This document shows, in pieces, positions 35,571 through 44,705 of a stretch of DNA of 64,000 nt (positions within the stretch are counted from its first letter, which is position 1; each line of letters begins with the position of its first letter). The position numbers and the translations under genes were made by a program. The notes beneath the pieces were generated by a model, which had not been told where the DNA came from, did not search any database, and saw only the letters and a list, made by a program, of their open reading frames with translations. The stretch is taken from NCBI GenBank assembly GCA_028284905.1, contig JANQQU010000030.1:1-64000 (forward strand), read 5' to 3'. Source of the DNA: Calditrichia bacterium. GTDB taxonomy: Bacteria; Calditrichota; Calditrichia; RBG-13-44-9; J075.

Positions 35571-38500
35571 TTATTGATTCTGCTCTACCTTCTTGAGAAG
35601 AATTTGCCGCTTATCTTCCTTAACTACCGAGTTATAAAATTGCTTAAAATCCAGGTATTCTTCCGGGGGAATAATCGCCTGCTTGTTTACTAACAGACGT
35701 TGCGCTTTAAGAACCCCATCTGCGTAAGTCAGCTTCAAAGCGTATTCCGCTGCTTTGCAGCTAAGGGAAATGTCATTGCCCAGCTCTGCCGGTTCATAAC
35801 CCGGCGGCATTACAATTTCCACATCCTCCATCAGTGTATCCGCGGCCGGCCAGTAATAATAAGGATAACGGCGGGTTTCATAGGACAAAGCCTCATCATT
35901 TTCCAGCGCATCCGTCCAGGGAATGGTAACAATCCGAAAGCTACCGACCTCTGCGACTAAGCCGGGAACTGTATACACATAGGCATATTGAACCGGGTCA
36001 TTAACATCATCGAGATTGAGGATTTCAAAGCTCTCTAATTTTACATTGGTATGATCCCGGGTGAGCGTTTCCAGAAGCATTTTTTCCCGGGTGCTTTGCG
36101 GCTCATCGCGATATGTGCCGCGCATGGAAGCAGCCAGGTTACCGGTACGGACGCCGGTTTTTTCAAACTTGCCACTGCCATCTTCTGCAATCGTCAGCTT
36201 CATGGTGCGGAAAAGCGTGCTCTCCAGGAATTGACCTTTTTCCAGGTATTGCGGCGCCGTCACTCCTTTTTTGATCAGCAGGGAAAATCCATCGATATTC
36301 ATTTCCGGCAATCCCCCGAAAGGAGAATTGTTTGCCGTCAAATCCAGATACTGAATGCCGTTTTTCGTTTCGACCCCGGCAATACAGTGGTTAAATGAAA
36401 TGGACGGCAGGGCATTCCGGCGATATCCTTCGTCACGGGTATTGACCAAAACATAATGCGCATCGATACCGACTTCCCGCAACATGGCGATACAAAGTGT
36501 CGAAACATCTTTACAATCGCCGATCTTATTCACTAATACGTCCCGGGCTTCCTGCGGTATTAAACCGGACTGCCGGAAAGATACGCTGCTATAGCGAATA
36601 TTTTCCGTAATAAAATTGTAGACTGTCTGAATTTTTTCCGCTTCACTGAGGTTTTCTTTCCCGGCGAACAAGGATTTCACCTGCTCCTGAATTTCATAAG
36701 AACTGCGTGCTTTCGTCTGGGCGATATCCGTGTACCAATCGACCATAAATTCCCAATCTTCAATACTGGAGATATGGAGAATCTTCCCGGCATCTTCCAG
36801 GATAGGCATTCCGTATTCGTAGACAATCGCCGGTTCATCACTTAAGCGCCACTGGTAGAGAACGCCGTCGTCCTTTTTCTTCTTTGCCGGTTTTAAGGTC
36901 ATGTTCTGAGTGCGGTGGTTAAATTTGTAATCCTCCGGCACCAGCAGGCCATAACGGATGTCTTTTATCGGATAGTAACTGTTAAAGTAAAATTCATCCC
37001 AGAAGTGATTGGCGAGTTTGCCACTGTAGTAGTTTTTAATCCGCCATTTCACATAAATGTGCTCTCCTTCTTCCAGGGATTTAAATACGACATGATTACG
37101 ATCCACATCGGCCTTAATCTCTGAGCCATCGGCTTTAATCACCACCGCTTTTTCGACCAGCAATCCTTCATTATAGGCGTTATGCCCCACCCAGTATTCT
37201 TTAAAGCTATCGATACCGCGCTTGTTGAAAATCTTAATCAGTAGTTCCTCAGTGAGTTCCGAAGCGCCACCGCTGTAAACAACCCGTTTGTGATCGTTGT
37301 AAACGATGAGGGCATCATCATCCGGGTAAGCCTCCTTGGCGGGAGATTTGGCAACCAGCTCGGATATATCTTCCGTTTCAAAATTATTGAAAACGGATGG
37401 TTTCCCTTCCAGCTCGCGTAATAATGCCCGTGCTTCGTAGTTCGCAGGATCAAAAGTCAGCGATTTTTGATAGGCTGTTTTCGCTGCGCCGGTCTCCCCG
37501 GCAGCACGTTGAATATTGCCAAGTGTCGCCCAGTAAACAGAATTATTCGGACAAATATCAAGCGCATTCAGAATGGCAGTTTGCGCATCCGCATAGTTTT
37601 GCAAAGAACTGTAGGTGCGCGCCTGCTGGAAATAAAATCCGACAGCAGAAGGATCCAGCGCAAAAATTTTGCTGTAGGTATTTTCCCATGCTTCAATCTG
37701 CCCATCCTGCAAATAGGCCGTTGCAAGGGTATTCAGACCGGCCAGACTATATTGCCGCTGCAAATTTTGCTTGTAAATTTCAATTGCCTTTTCATAGGAA
37801 CGGGTTGTTTGGATCAGAATTGTCGCCTGCAGAAAAGCAAATTCCTGATTACCGGGAAATGCAGCATAAGCCTGCTCGCTGGTTTCGATAATCTTTTCGA
37901 TCTGGCGTTTTTTGCTATAGAATTGCAACTTCGCCTGGTATAAGATTTCGGTATTCGGAATAAGAGTTACCAGATTGTTTAGAAACGTTTCCGCTTCTTC
38001 ATACTGCTCATTATCCAGCGCTCGCTGGAATTTGTAGCTGACAACACCGGGGATACTGCCATCCAGCGTGCTTAGCTTTTCCCAGGTGGTGGTCATTTCG
38101 TCGTATTTTTCTCCCCGGATGTAAGCTTCCACCAAATGGAAAGGAAAGACAGCGCAATTCGGAGCGCGCTCCATCGCGGATCGTAATGCCAACTCTCCGG
38201 CAATCGCTTTATCATTCCGCAGATATGCACCGGCGAGCAGCAGGTAATTTTCCAGATGATCGGGATGCTTCTCTATCTGCTTCTGGAAATAAGTTTCGGA
38301 CGGGCTGGCGATCAACTTAAGCGGGGCATTCGGTTTAACCGGGTAGTTTTGTGCTTCTGTACTAATTTTCAGATCCGGTAAAGGATTTCCACTGGCATCG
38401 GTAATACGCACCATAAAATTGGCGCGCTCGATTTCCGAATGGCCAATTTTTATCAACAGACGATTCCACCCTTCCTGTAGCTCAGTTTCAGCCACATAGG

Positions 38501-39326
38501 TATCGAGGTCATTATTGTTCTCATCAAAATACTCCAGAATGAGCGCATCATTTAAAAACGCTTTCAATGAACCGGATGTACCGACGCGAATTTGCGCCGT
38601 TTGGCGGGTGGGCGAATAAATGAAGTTATTACCATAATAGATGGCACTATTTGCGGCAAAGTAGCGCTCAAAATCGATCCAGAAATCTGCACGCACAGCC
38701 GAGATATCGAACCAGTTTGTGCGGACACCATTTTTGCCAGCGTAAGATTTTTTCGGTGCGAATGTTTCCTCCGGGGGAAAAACCTTCGCATAGCCAGACG
38801 CAGAAACATTCTCGAATGGGCCGATCAATGACCATTCATCGACAGCGTTTACTTTTGCATAGTGCGCCCGGGATTTTTCCAACTCATTACGCCGCTCGTA
38901 ATATTCACCCAAAAACTGATGGGCCATCGCCCGCAGGGAACCCTCGGTATCACCCTTTTCGGCAATGTTTAGCCAGAAGGCTTCCACATTTTCATTGGCT
39001 TTATCTTTCAGGATCATCCGTCGGATAAAAGACCAGCCGCTAAAAACATAAGGATAGGGATTTTCTGCAGTTTCCATGATGTTCCGGAAAGCCTCCCAGG
39101 ATGCATCATGTTTTTCCTGCATATTGTAAAGGTAGGCGAGGCCCAGGTATGCCCGGGTATTTTTCGGGTCGGCTGCGATGGCATCTTTAAACTTACTTTC
39201 GACTGTTGCCTGATCGTTTTTCTCCCAAGCCTCCCAGGCTGCATTCACCAGCTTATCACTATCTGCCCAGGCAAAAGTACATATCAATAGGAATAAGCAG
39301 CCATACATAAAATAGTTGCGTTGCAT
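35571..39326 (-). CDS. TPR / DUF3857 / transglutaminase-like exported protein
   Basis: The 1251-residue product begins with a signal peptide (MQRNYFMYGCLFLLICTFAW, cleaved near WAD). TPR repeats fill about residues 30-130 and 420-700, with a beta-rich insertion between. A DUF3857 domain follows, and then a transglutaminase-like domain with GDCKD (Cys938), SFNHCIAG (His) and QYLDLTANN (Asp), an intact triad. ATG 39326 has AGGGA at a good distance; the reading frame stays open 345 bases upstream but without signal-peptide logic. The DUF3857-transglutaminase plan is common in Bacteroidota and is usually periplasmic. The substrate is unknown. Confidence 0.88.
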   Translation of the reverse strand: MQRNYFMYGCLFLLICTFAWADSDKLVNAAWEAWEKNDQATVESKFKDAIAADPKNTRAYLGLAYLYNMQEKHDASWEAFRNIMETAENPYPYVFSGWSFIRRMILKDKANENVEAFWLNIAEKGDTEGSLRAMAHQFLGEYYERRNELEKSRAHYAKVNAVDEWSLIGPFENVSASGYAKVFPPEETFAPKKSYAGKNGVRTNWFDISAVRADFWIDFERYFAANSAIYYGNNFIYSPTRQTAQIRVGTSGSLKAFLNDALILEYFDENNNDLDTYVAETELQEGWNRLLIKIGHSEIERANFMVRITDASGNPLPDLKISTEAQNYPVKPNAPLKLIASPSETYFQKQIEKHPDHLENYLLLAGAYLRNDKAIAGELALRSAMERAPNCAVFPFHLVEAYIRGEKYDEMTTTWEKLSTLDGSIPGVVSYKFQRALDNEQYEEAETFLNNLVTLIPNTEILYQAKLQFYSKKRQIEKIIETSEQAYAAFPGNQEFAFLQATILIQTTRSYEKAIEIYKQNLQRQYSLAGLNTLATAYLQDGQIEAWENTYSKIFALDPSAVGFYFQQARTYSSLQNYADAQTAILNALDICPNNSVYWATLGNIQRAAGETGAAKTAYQKSLTFDPANYEARALLRELEGKPSVFNNFETEDISELVAKSPAKEAYPDDDALIVYNDHKRVVYSGGASELTEELLIKIFNKRGIDSFKEYWVGHNAYNEGLLVEKAVVIKADGSEIKADVDRNHVVFKSLEEGEHIYVKWRIKNYYSGKLANHFWDEFYFNSYYPIKDIRYGLLVPEDYKFNHRTQNMTLKPAKKKKDDGVLYQWRLSDEPAIVYEYGMPILEDAGKILHISSIEDWEFMVDWYTDIAQTKARSSYEIQEQVKSLFAGKENLSEAEKIQTVYNFITENIRYSSVSFRQSGLIPQEARDVLVNKIGDCKDVSTLCIAMLREVGIDAHYVLVNTRDEGYRRNALPSISFNHCIAGVETKNGIQYLDLTANNSPFGGLPEMNIDGFSLLIKKGVTAPQYLEKGQFLESTLFRTMKLTIAEDGSGKFEKTGVRTGNLAASMRGTYRDEPQSTREKMLLETLTRDHTNVKLESFEILNLDDVNDPVQYAYVYTVPGLVAEVGSFRIVTIPWTDALENDEALSYETRRYPYYYWPAADTLMEDVEIVMPPGYEPAELGNDISLSCKAAEYALKLTYADGVLKAQRLLVNKQAIIPPEEYLDFKQFYNSVVKEDKRQILLKKVEQNQ

Positions 39327-39736
39327 AGTTGTCCCTGTCTGTTTGTCTCTCATACAAGTTGCAGCATCACTGCTACGAAATGCTGCCGTCGAACAGCACT
39401 TTACGCTATCTGTTCCGTTTTCTCTGAATGACAATAGCGCAAATATGTTCCAAAATTCGTTACCAAAAATTAGTAAAATATTTTTAAGTTCGTAGTATCG
39501 GGCATCATCTGCGTTAATATAGAGGCGCAGGGAGAAAAATCCAACCTTCGATGTTGTTCGCGTGCCCCTTTGGGGTTGATCGTTGCTCGTTGCTCGTTGA
39601 TCGTTGATCGTTTTTTGAGTGAATATTTGCCGGGTTGTTTTGACCAGCAGTTTTTTCCGGCGGTTGAACATTTCCCGATGTTTCGCGTTTTAGTTATGCA
39701 CCTTTTAATATGGACGAATGGATACTAAAGAGATCG
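39327..39736. other. Intergenic region with heptamer array
   Basis: 410 bases between divergent genes. The visible structure is the heptamer array at 39576-39610, listed separately. I see no gene. Confidence 0.5.
39576..39610. repeat. Heptanucleotide repeat array (TTGNTCG, 5 units)
   Basis: Five consecutive 7-bp units TTGATCG or TTGCTCG, followed by a T-run. It is the same class of array as at 115-163 and 50568-50588 but with a different consensus. Confidence 0.8.
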
Positions 39737-40567
39737 ATGAAAAAACTAATTTTTCTCATATTGTTTATTTTTACGCACAGCTTGTTTCCCCAGGCATATC
39801 CATGGCAGCACGAGAATAGTAGCGAAGCTATCAGCGAACGTATTGCCCCTCCGGAGAATTTTCAGCGTGTTGCAGCAGCGGATAGCAGTTTTGCCTATTG
39901 GCTGCAACATCTTCCCGTAAAGGCCGGCAATCCAACCGTAATGCTTTTTGATGGGCGGAGAAAGCCTAACCAGACTGCACAGGTTGCTGTTATTGATATC
40001 GACACCGGTAGCCGGGATTTGCAACAATGTGCCGATGCAGTTATTCGACTGCGGGCAGAATACTTGTACTCCCGCCAGCAACTGGCAAAGATTCACTTTA
40101 ACTTCACCAGTGGCGACCGCGCCGATTATCTGCAGTGGCAAAAAGGCTATCGCCCGGTCATTCGCGGGAACGATGTGCGTTGGCAGAAATCAGCAGCGCC
40201 CGCAGAGAACTATCGTTCCTTTAAACGTTATCTGAATATCATTTTCAGCTATGCCGGCACTGCTTCTCTCACCCGCGAGCTGGTGCCTGTGAATGACATT
40301 AACCAGATTCAGATCGGAGATGTTTTTATTCAGGGAGGTTTTCCCGGACACGCCGTTATCGTTGTCGATATGGCGGAAAATTCCCGGACCGGAGAAAAAT
40401 GTTTTTTAATGGCCCAAAGTTACATGCCCGCTCAGGATATGCATATTCTTCGCAATCCGAACGATCCGGCACTGAGTCCCTGGTATTCAACCAATTTTCA
40501 GGGCAGCCTGGAAACGCCGGAGTGGACATTTAAGAAGGGAGATCTGAAACGGTTTACCGACAGATAG
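39737..40567 (+). CDS. DUF4846 family exported protein
   Basis: About 276 residues with a signal peptide (MKKLIFLILFIFTHSLFPQ). The conserved order of the DUF4846 family is clear: YPWQHENSSEAISERI, FAYWLQHLPVK, VMLFDGRRKPNQTAQVAVID, DLQQCADAVIRLRAEYLY and FTSGDRADYLQW, then near the end GDVFIQGGFPGHAVIVVDMA and a FMAQSYMPAQDMHIL segment. The family's function is unknown; the GDVF-GHAV pattern recalls NlpC/P60-like or cell-wall proteins. The ATG at 39737 begins the signal peptide; an in-frame ATG at 39710 lacks a ribosome site. Confidence 0.85.
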   Translation: MKKLIFLILFIFTHSLFPQAYPWQHENSSEAISERIAPPENFQRVAAADSSFAYWLQHLPVKAGNPTVMLFDGRRKPNQTAQVAVIDIDTGSRDLQQCADAVIRLRAEYLYSRQQLAKIHFNFTSGDRADYLQWQKGYRPVIRGNDVRWQKSAAPAENYRSFKRYLNIIFSYAGTASLTRELVPVNDINQIQIGDVFIQGGFPGHAVIVVDMAENSRTGEKCFLMAQSYMPAQDMHILRNPNDPALSPWYSTNFQGSLETPEWTFKKGDLKRFTDR

Positions 40568-40579
40568 GTAGATGTGGTG

Positions 40580-40609
40580 CAGTGAACAGTTATCAGTTAT
40601 CAGTTATCA
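40580..40609. repeat. Heptanucleotide repeat array (CAGTNNN, 4 units)
   Basis: CAGTGAA and three CAGTTAT units are the exact inverse complement of the NNNACTG heptamers at 115-163. The array lies 12 bases after the DUF4846 stop. Confidence 0.85.
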
Positions 40610-40627
40610 TTGCTTAGAGGACAGCGT

Positions 40628-40659
40628 TGCTCATCTGCTCATCTGCTCATCTGCCCATT
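40628..40659. repeat. Octanucleotide repeat (TGCTCATC, 3 perfect + 1 degenerate)
   Basis: Three perfect TGCTCATC units and one TGCCCATT, close behind the heptamer array. A related octamer occurs on the other strand at 63597-63620. Confidence 0.8.
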
Positions 40660-40742
40660 GATCTTTACCAATTTTTAAGATTTTTCTTTCCTAAATAATG
40701 TCGAATGTCGTTGTATCTGATTTTAGATGACATTATTTTAGC

Positions 40743-40771
40743 TTGACTGACATCTTACATAATTTTATTAT
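40743..40771 (+). promoter_or_regulatory. Sigma-70-type promoter of hrcA-dnaJ
   Basis: TTGACT, a 17-base spacer and TATTAT lie 30 bases upstream of the hrcA start. There is no CIRCE operator (TTAGCACTC-N9-GAGTGCTAA) between promoter and gene, so control by HrcA itself is not supported at this site. Confidence 0.6.
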
Positions 40772-40801
40772 GTTTCAGTTTAGAACTTTACTGAGGAAGT
40801 A

Positions 40802-41830
40802 ATGGCTTTATCAAATAAAGAAAAATTGATTTTGGGAGAGATTGTAAAATCTTTTATTTCCTGTGCCGCGCCGGTTAGCTCTTCGGCAATTGCGAAAAAC
40901 CGCAAGATGCCAATGAGTGCTGCGACGATCCGCAATATCATGGCGGAACTCGAAAGTAAGGGATATATCTTCCAACCGCATACTTCTGCCGGTAGAGTTC
41001 CGAAAACCCCCGCTTATCGCACTTACGTTGACAACATTATGAAACGGGGCAGAATATCTTCCAATGAAAAGGATCAGATTTGTGAGCCGATTCAGCAGCA
41101 TGGCAACGAATTTGATGAAATTCTGAAGGAAGTCACCCGTATTCTGGCCCATTTATCCAATCAACTTGGCGTGATTATTACACCACAGTTGGCGAAAGGT
41201 ACTTTCCAGCGTTTGGAATTGGTGCCGCTCGCATCGGATAAGGTGCTAATGGTTATTTCCATTGAATCCGGCCTCCTAAAAACAATTACTCTGGAATTGG
41301 ATTCTACCGTCAGCCACGATAAACTTTACCTGATATCCCAGGTCTTAAACGAGCGCCTGAGCGGCATGCCGATTAAAGACATCCAGGAGAGATTTGCGGA
41401 AATTATTCGCGATATGAATTATGATGATACCGGGGTAATGCAGTTGATTTCCCAGAAATCCCGACGCCTGTTCGATTTCGACGAAGGCAGTGATGTCTAT
41501 GCGATGGGCACGCATCATATTATGCAGAAAAGTGATTTTACCGATATGACAGTTGTCTCCTCGGTTGTGGAATTGCTGGAGAACAAAGACGTGATGGTTC
41601 ATTTGCTTTCCTCGGAAAATGAGGACAATGCGCCCACATCTGTCAAAATTGGGGAAGAAATTCCTGAACAGCGTATGAACGAGTGCAGTCTTATTACCGC
41701 CCGCTACCGGGTTGGCAAAGTGGATGGCGTTATCGGCATCATTGGCCCGAAACGCATGGATTACGGAAAACTGGTTGCGCTGGTAGATTTTACCGCCCGG
41801 ACAATCACAGAAAAATACGGAAAAAATTAG
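40802..41830 (+). CDS. hrcA: Heat-inducible transcription repressor HrcA
   Basis: The 342-residue product has the normal HrcA length. The N-terminal winged helix carries VSSSAIAKNRKMPMSAATIR and MAELESKGYIFQPHTSAGRVP, the most conserved HrcA block. The central and C-terminal GAF-like domain follows, ending TRYRVGKVDGVIGIIGPKRM-like. The protein represses heat-shock chaperone genes at CIRCE operators and responds to chaperonin levels. It starts 30 bases after a good promoter and is followed 49 bases later by dnaJ. The usual grpE and dnaK between hrcA and dnaJ are missing from this locus. Confidence 0.95.
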   Translation: MALSNKEKLILGEIVKSFISCAAPVSSSAIAKNRKMPMSAATIRNIMAELESKGYIFQPHTSAGRVPKTPAYRTYVDNIMKRGRISSNEKDQICEPIQQHGNEFDEILKEVTRILAHLSNQLGVIITPQLAKGTFQRLELVPLASDKVLMVISIESGLLKTITLELDSTVSHDKLYLISQVLNERLSGMPIKDIQERFAEIIRDMNYDDTGVMQLISQKSRRLFDFDEGSDVYAMGTHHIMQKSDFTDMTVVSSVVELLENKDVMVHLLSSENEDNAPTSVKIGEEIPEQRMNECSLITARYRVGKVDGVIGIIGPKRMDYGKLVALVDFTARTITEKYGKN

Positions 41831-41838
41831 AGACGGAT

Positions 41839-41868
41839 ACGCCAAAAGGATCACCCGTATGGCGTTTT
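41839..41868 (+). other. Hairpin between hrcA and dnaJ
   Basis: ACGCCA (41839-41844) pairs with TGGCGT (41860-41865), followed by TTTT. It is too weak for a full terminator and sits just before the dnaJ Shine-Dalgarno (AAGGAA), so it may attenuate readthrough or control dnaJ translation. Confidence 0.5.
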
Positions 41869-41879
41869 AAGGAATAGAA

Positions 41880-43070
41880 ATGGCAAGTAAAGCAGATTAT
41901 TATCAGGTTCTCGGCGTTGGCCGGGATGCTTCCGAAGAAGACATCAAAAAAGCCTATCGTAAACTGGCAATGCAGTATCACCCGGACCGAAATCCCGGCG
42001 ATGAAGCAGCTGAAGAGAAATTCAAGGAAGTTAGCGAAGCCTACGAAATTTTGAGCCATGGCGACAAACGGGCACGATACGATCGTTTTGGGCATGAAGG
42101 TGTTCGCGGCGGCGGTGGCCCGGATTTTCAACATTTTGACCTCGCCGATGCATTACGCACCTTTATGGAAGAAGGCTTTGGTTTTGGCAGCTTTTTTGGC
42201 CAGGGTCGCGGCAGAGGCGGTAATCGCCGTCATCGGGGCAGCGACTTGCAAATCAAGCTGCAGCTAAGCATGGAAGAAGTAGCGCAGGGCGTTAACAAAA
42301 AGATCAAGATTAACCGCAATCAGAATTGCTCCGTATGTGGCGGTAACGGCCAGAAGCCCGGCAGCAGCAGCGTCACTTGCCCGACCTGCCAGGGGCATGG
42401 AGAAGTGCGCCAGGTATCTCAATCTATCTTTGGACGCATCGTTAATGTTGTCACCTGCCCGGACTGTTCCGGTGAAGGTAAGAAAATCAACGATCCCTGC
42501 CAGCAGTGCCAGGGCAAGGGCATCGAAAAGAGCGAAGATACTGTCGAAGTTAAAATTCCCGCTGGGGTAATGACCGGTAATTATCTGACCGTTCAGGGAC
42601 GGGGAAATGCCGGTTTACGGGGTGGCCCGGCCGGTGATTTACTTGTCGTCATCGAAGAGAAAGAACATCCGCTTTTCGTACGCCATGATACCGACCTGAT
42701 TTACGATTTCTATGCCAGTTTCTCCCAGCTCGCCCTGGGAGCAGAAGTAGAAATTCCGACAATTGTGCCGGACGAGGACAACAGCGAAGAGCTGCCCGAA
42801 GAAGATCCCAATCGTTATCAAAGCGTTCAGATTCAAATTCCAGCCGGCACACAACCGGGGAAAATTTTTCGCCTTCGTAATAAAGGTTTACCGGAATTGA
42901 ACAGCCATCGCACCGGAGATCTGTTAGTCCGGGTTAAAGTTTGGGTACCAACCAAACTAAATTCTCGGGAAAAAGAACTCCTGAAAGAATTGGCGGAATC
43001 CGAGAATCTGATGCCACCAACGGGAGACAAGAGTTTCTTCCAAAAGTTTAAGGAAGCGCTGTTCGAATAG
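41880..43070 (+). CDS. dnaJ: Chaperone protein DnaJ
   Basis: The 396-residue type I DnaJ has an N-terminal J domain ([23 protein letters not shown] motif in YHPDRNPGD), a Gly/Phe-rich linker (about 75-120), and a zinc domain with four CxxCxGxG repeats: [24 protein letters not shown] and CQQCQGKG. A substrate-binding C-terminal region follows, with an acidic insert ([13 protein letters not shown]). All catalytic and zinc-binding residues are present. It stimulates DnaK ATPase and delivers unfolded clients. It is co-directional with hrcA and probably co-transcribed. Confidence 0.96.
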   Translation: MASKADYYQVLGVGRDASEEDIKKAYRKLAMQYHPDRNPGDEAAEEKFKEVSEAYEILSHGDKRARYDRFGHEGVRGGGGPDFQHFDLADALRTFMEEGFGFGSFFGQGRGRGGNRRHRGSDLQIKLQLSMEEVAQGVNKKIKINRNQNCSVCGGNGQKPGSSSVTCPTCQGHGEVRQVSQSIFGRIVNVVTCPDCSGEGKKINDPCQQCQGKGIEKSEDTVEVKIPAGVMTGNYLTVQGRGNAGLRGGPAGDLLVVIEEKEHPLFVRHDTDLIYDFYASFSQLALGAEVEIPTIVPDEDNSEELPEEDPNRYQSVQIQIPAGTQPGKIFRLRNKGLPELNSHRTGDLLVRVKVWVPTKLNSREKELLKELAESENLMPPTGDKSFFQKFKEALFE

Positions 43071-43144
43071 GGGGAACTATTGAACAGCCGGGCAGACCGG
43101 GAAACTGCCAAAGGAATTAAAGGGAATCGACACAGGGGGAAAAG

Positions 43145-43600
43145 ATGAACTTTACGACTGCACAAAAGCAGGCGCTGTTGTTTATACTTGGCGCCATTTT
43201 ACTGGCAATTTCTTACCGTACAGCTAACCAATATTTTTTTCCACCACCGGCTTATGATTTTTCGACTTTTAACCAACAATACCTTGCCCGCTATGATAGC
43301 ATCCGCCAACAGCTGTATCAGGATTCTCTCGCCGCGCTACAACCGCCGCCGTTGGCAGTAAAGCAAACTTTTTCATCCTCCCAACAACCAGTAAACGCAT
43401 CCCCGGGAATCATTAACATTAATACAGCTGACGTAGATGCCTTGACGCGCTTACCGAGAATTGGCCCAAAAACAGCGGCGCGAATTATTGCCTGGCGTCT
43501 GGAGAATGGCACATTCAAAGTCAAAAAGGACCTTCAAAAGGTAAAAGGGATTGGGCCGAAAACTTACCAGAAGCTCAAACAGTTAATTTCTGTCGATTAA
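43145..43600 (+). CDS. ComEA-like helix-hairpin-helix protein
   Basis: The 151-residue product has one N-terminal membrane helix (about residues 9-25), a periplasmic linker rich in Gln and Pro, and a C-terminal double helix-hairpin-helix DNA-binding domain: ININTADVDALTRLPRIG, then ARIIAWRLENGTF and KVKGIGPKTYQKL. This is the ComEA plan, the periplasmic DNA receptor of natural transformation. No other competence gene is nearby, so a general DNA-binding membrane protein is also possible. ATG 43145 follows AGGGGAAAAG. Confidence 0.85.
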   Translation: MNFTTAQKQALLFILGAILLAISYRTANQYFFPPPAYDFSTFNQQYLARYDSIRQQLYQDSLAALQPPPLAVKQTFSSSQQPVNASPGIININTADVDALTRLPRIGPKTAARIIAWRLENGTFKVKKDLQKVKGIGPKTYQKLKQLISVD

Positions 43601-43716
43601 ATCCCATGCAGCAATGTCACTCTTAAGATCATGTAACCTATGTCACTGAAGAAATGCCCCTCTACACGCTATTTAGTTGTACATCCGCTGCAAGGGCTTA
43701 AGATTTGTGCGGATCA

Positions 43717-43750
43717 TTGACAAAAATTTGCAGGCAGGTGTTGATAAAAT
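43717..43750 (+). promoter_or_regulatory. Probable promoter of the cytochrome-like/YceI/DUF5777 operon
   Basis: TTGACA at 43717-43722 is a perfect -35 hexamer; TTGATA or the adjacent GATAAAAT, 18 bases further on, is a fair -10. It lies about 80 bases before the chosen start. Confidence 0.4.
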
Positions 43751-43825
43751 ATTTTTTGCAGAAAATTTTATGTATATTCGCAGTCAATAACGCTCAATAT
43801 GAACTACATTTCGGATAGGAAAAAA

Positions 43826-44689
43826 ATGCATAGATTTCTTGTTATCGTTTCTGTTGTGATGATGTCTTTTCTTTTTTACTCATGCGCAGAGCATATTGTT
43901 GAAAGCGCGCCTACGATTTTTGATGATTTAACCGAAGAACTGGTGAACGGCAACTTTGCCGATATTCAGGCGAAAGTTTTCACACCCAGCTGTGCAGTTT
44001 CCGGATGTCATGATGCCGGTGGTACCTTTCCGGAATTAACTGCCGGCGAAGCCTATCGCAATATTGTCAACATATCTGCCCGCGGAAAGAACGGTTTTGT
44101 TTACGTAAAACCGGGTGATCCGGATGCCAGCTATCTCTACCTGAAAATTATTGGCGCCGCTAACATTAATGGCGAAAGAATGCCCAGGCAGGGCGTGCCG
44201 CTTTCCACGAGTGTTTCCGATTCCATCCGTGCCTGGATTTTCCGTGGTGCCCTTGATGATAGCGGCCAGGCGCCGCCGGACACAACGCCTCCCCCCACTG
44301 ACGGTGGAAATATGCGCGCCAGCTTCACCGCAATTCAGGATTCTATTTTTAATCTTTCATGTGCTTTTTCCGGTTGCCATGGCGGCACTCAGAACCCTGA
44401 GCTTACCGAAGGTGAAGCCTACGATAACATCGTTGAAGAGTTTAGCCTTGGCAGGCCATTATTACAGTATATCAATCCCGGCCAGCCGGACAGCAGTTAT
44501 CTCTACCTGAAGCTGATCGGTGATCCGTCCATCGCCGGGCAACAAATGCCACGCGGCGGTGATCAGCTTAAACAATCGATGCTGGATTCTGTTCGGGTCT
44601 GGATCGAAAATGGCGCAGTGGAAGACGCAGATAGCACGATGCCCTCACGAATACTCTTCAGCACTCGCTCAAACAATCAAAACCGATAA
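43826..44689 (+). CDS. Lipoprotein with two cytochrome-c-like domains carrying CX4CH motifs
   Basis: About 287 residues with a lipoprotein signal (LFYSC, Cys20). Two homologous domains of about 100 residues follow. Each contains a CX4CH motif (SCAVSGCHD, Cys56/Cys61/His62; SCAFSGCHG, Cys179/Cys184/His185), PELT-GEAY-NIV, PG-PDSSYLYLKIIG and a late MPR motif that could supply the axial Met. The plan is that of planctomycete-type cytochrome c domains, but heme attachment normally uses CX2CH. ATG 43826 follows AGGAAAAAA; an in-frame ATG at 43799 lacks a ribosome site. It is the first gene of an operon with YceI and a DUF5777 barrel. Confidence 0.82.
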   Translation: MHRFLVIVSVVMMSFLFYSCAEHIVESAPTIFDDLTEELVNGNFADIQAKVFTPSCAVSGCHDAGGTFPELTAGEAYRNIVNISARGKNGFVYVKPGDPDASYLYLKIIGAANINGERMPRQGVPLSTSVSDSIRAWIFRGALDDSGQAPPDTTPPPTDGGNMRASFTAIQDSIFNLSCAFSGCHGGTQNPELTEGEAYDNIVEEFSLGRPLLQYINPGQPDSSYLYLKLIGDPSIAGQQMPRGGDQLKQSMLDSVRVWIENGAVEDADSTMPSRILFSTRSNNQNR

Positions 44690-44705
44690 TTACCAGGAGA
44701 TCAAT

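Noticed and set aside
40743-40801. CIRCE operator before hrcA
   Set aside because: No TTAGCACTC/GAGTGCTAA dyad, even degenerate, was found between the promoter and the start codon.
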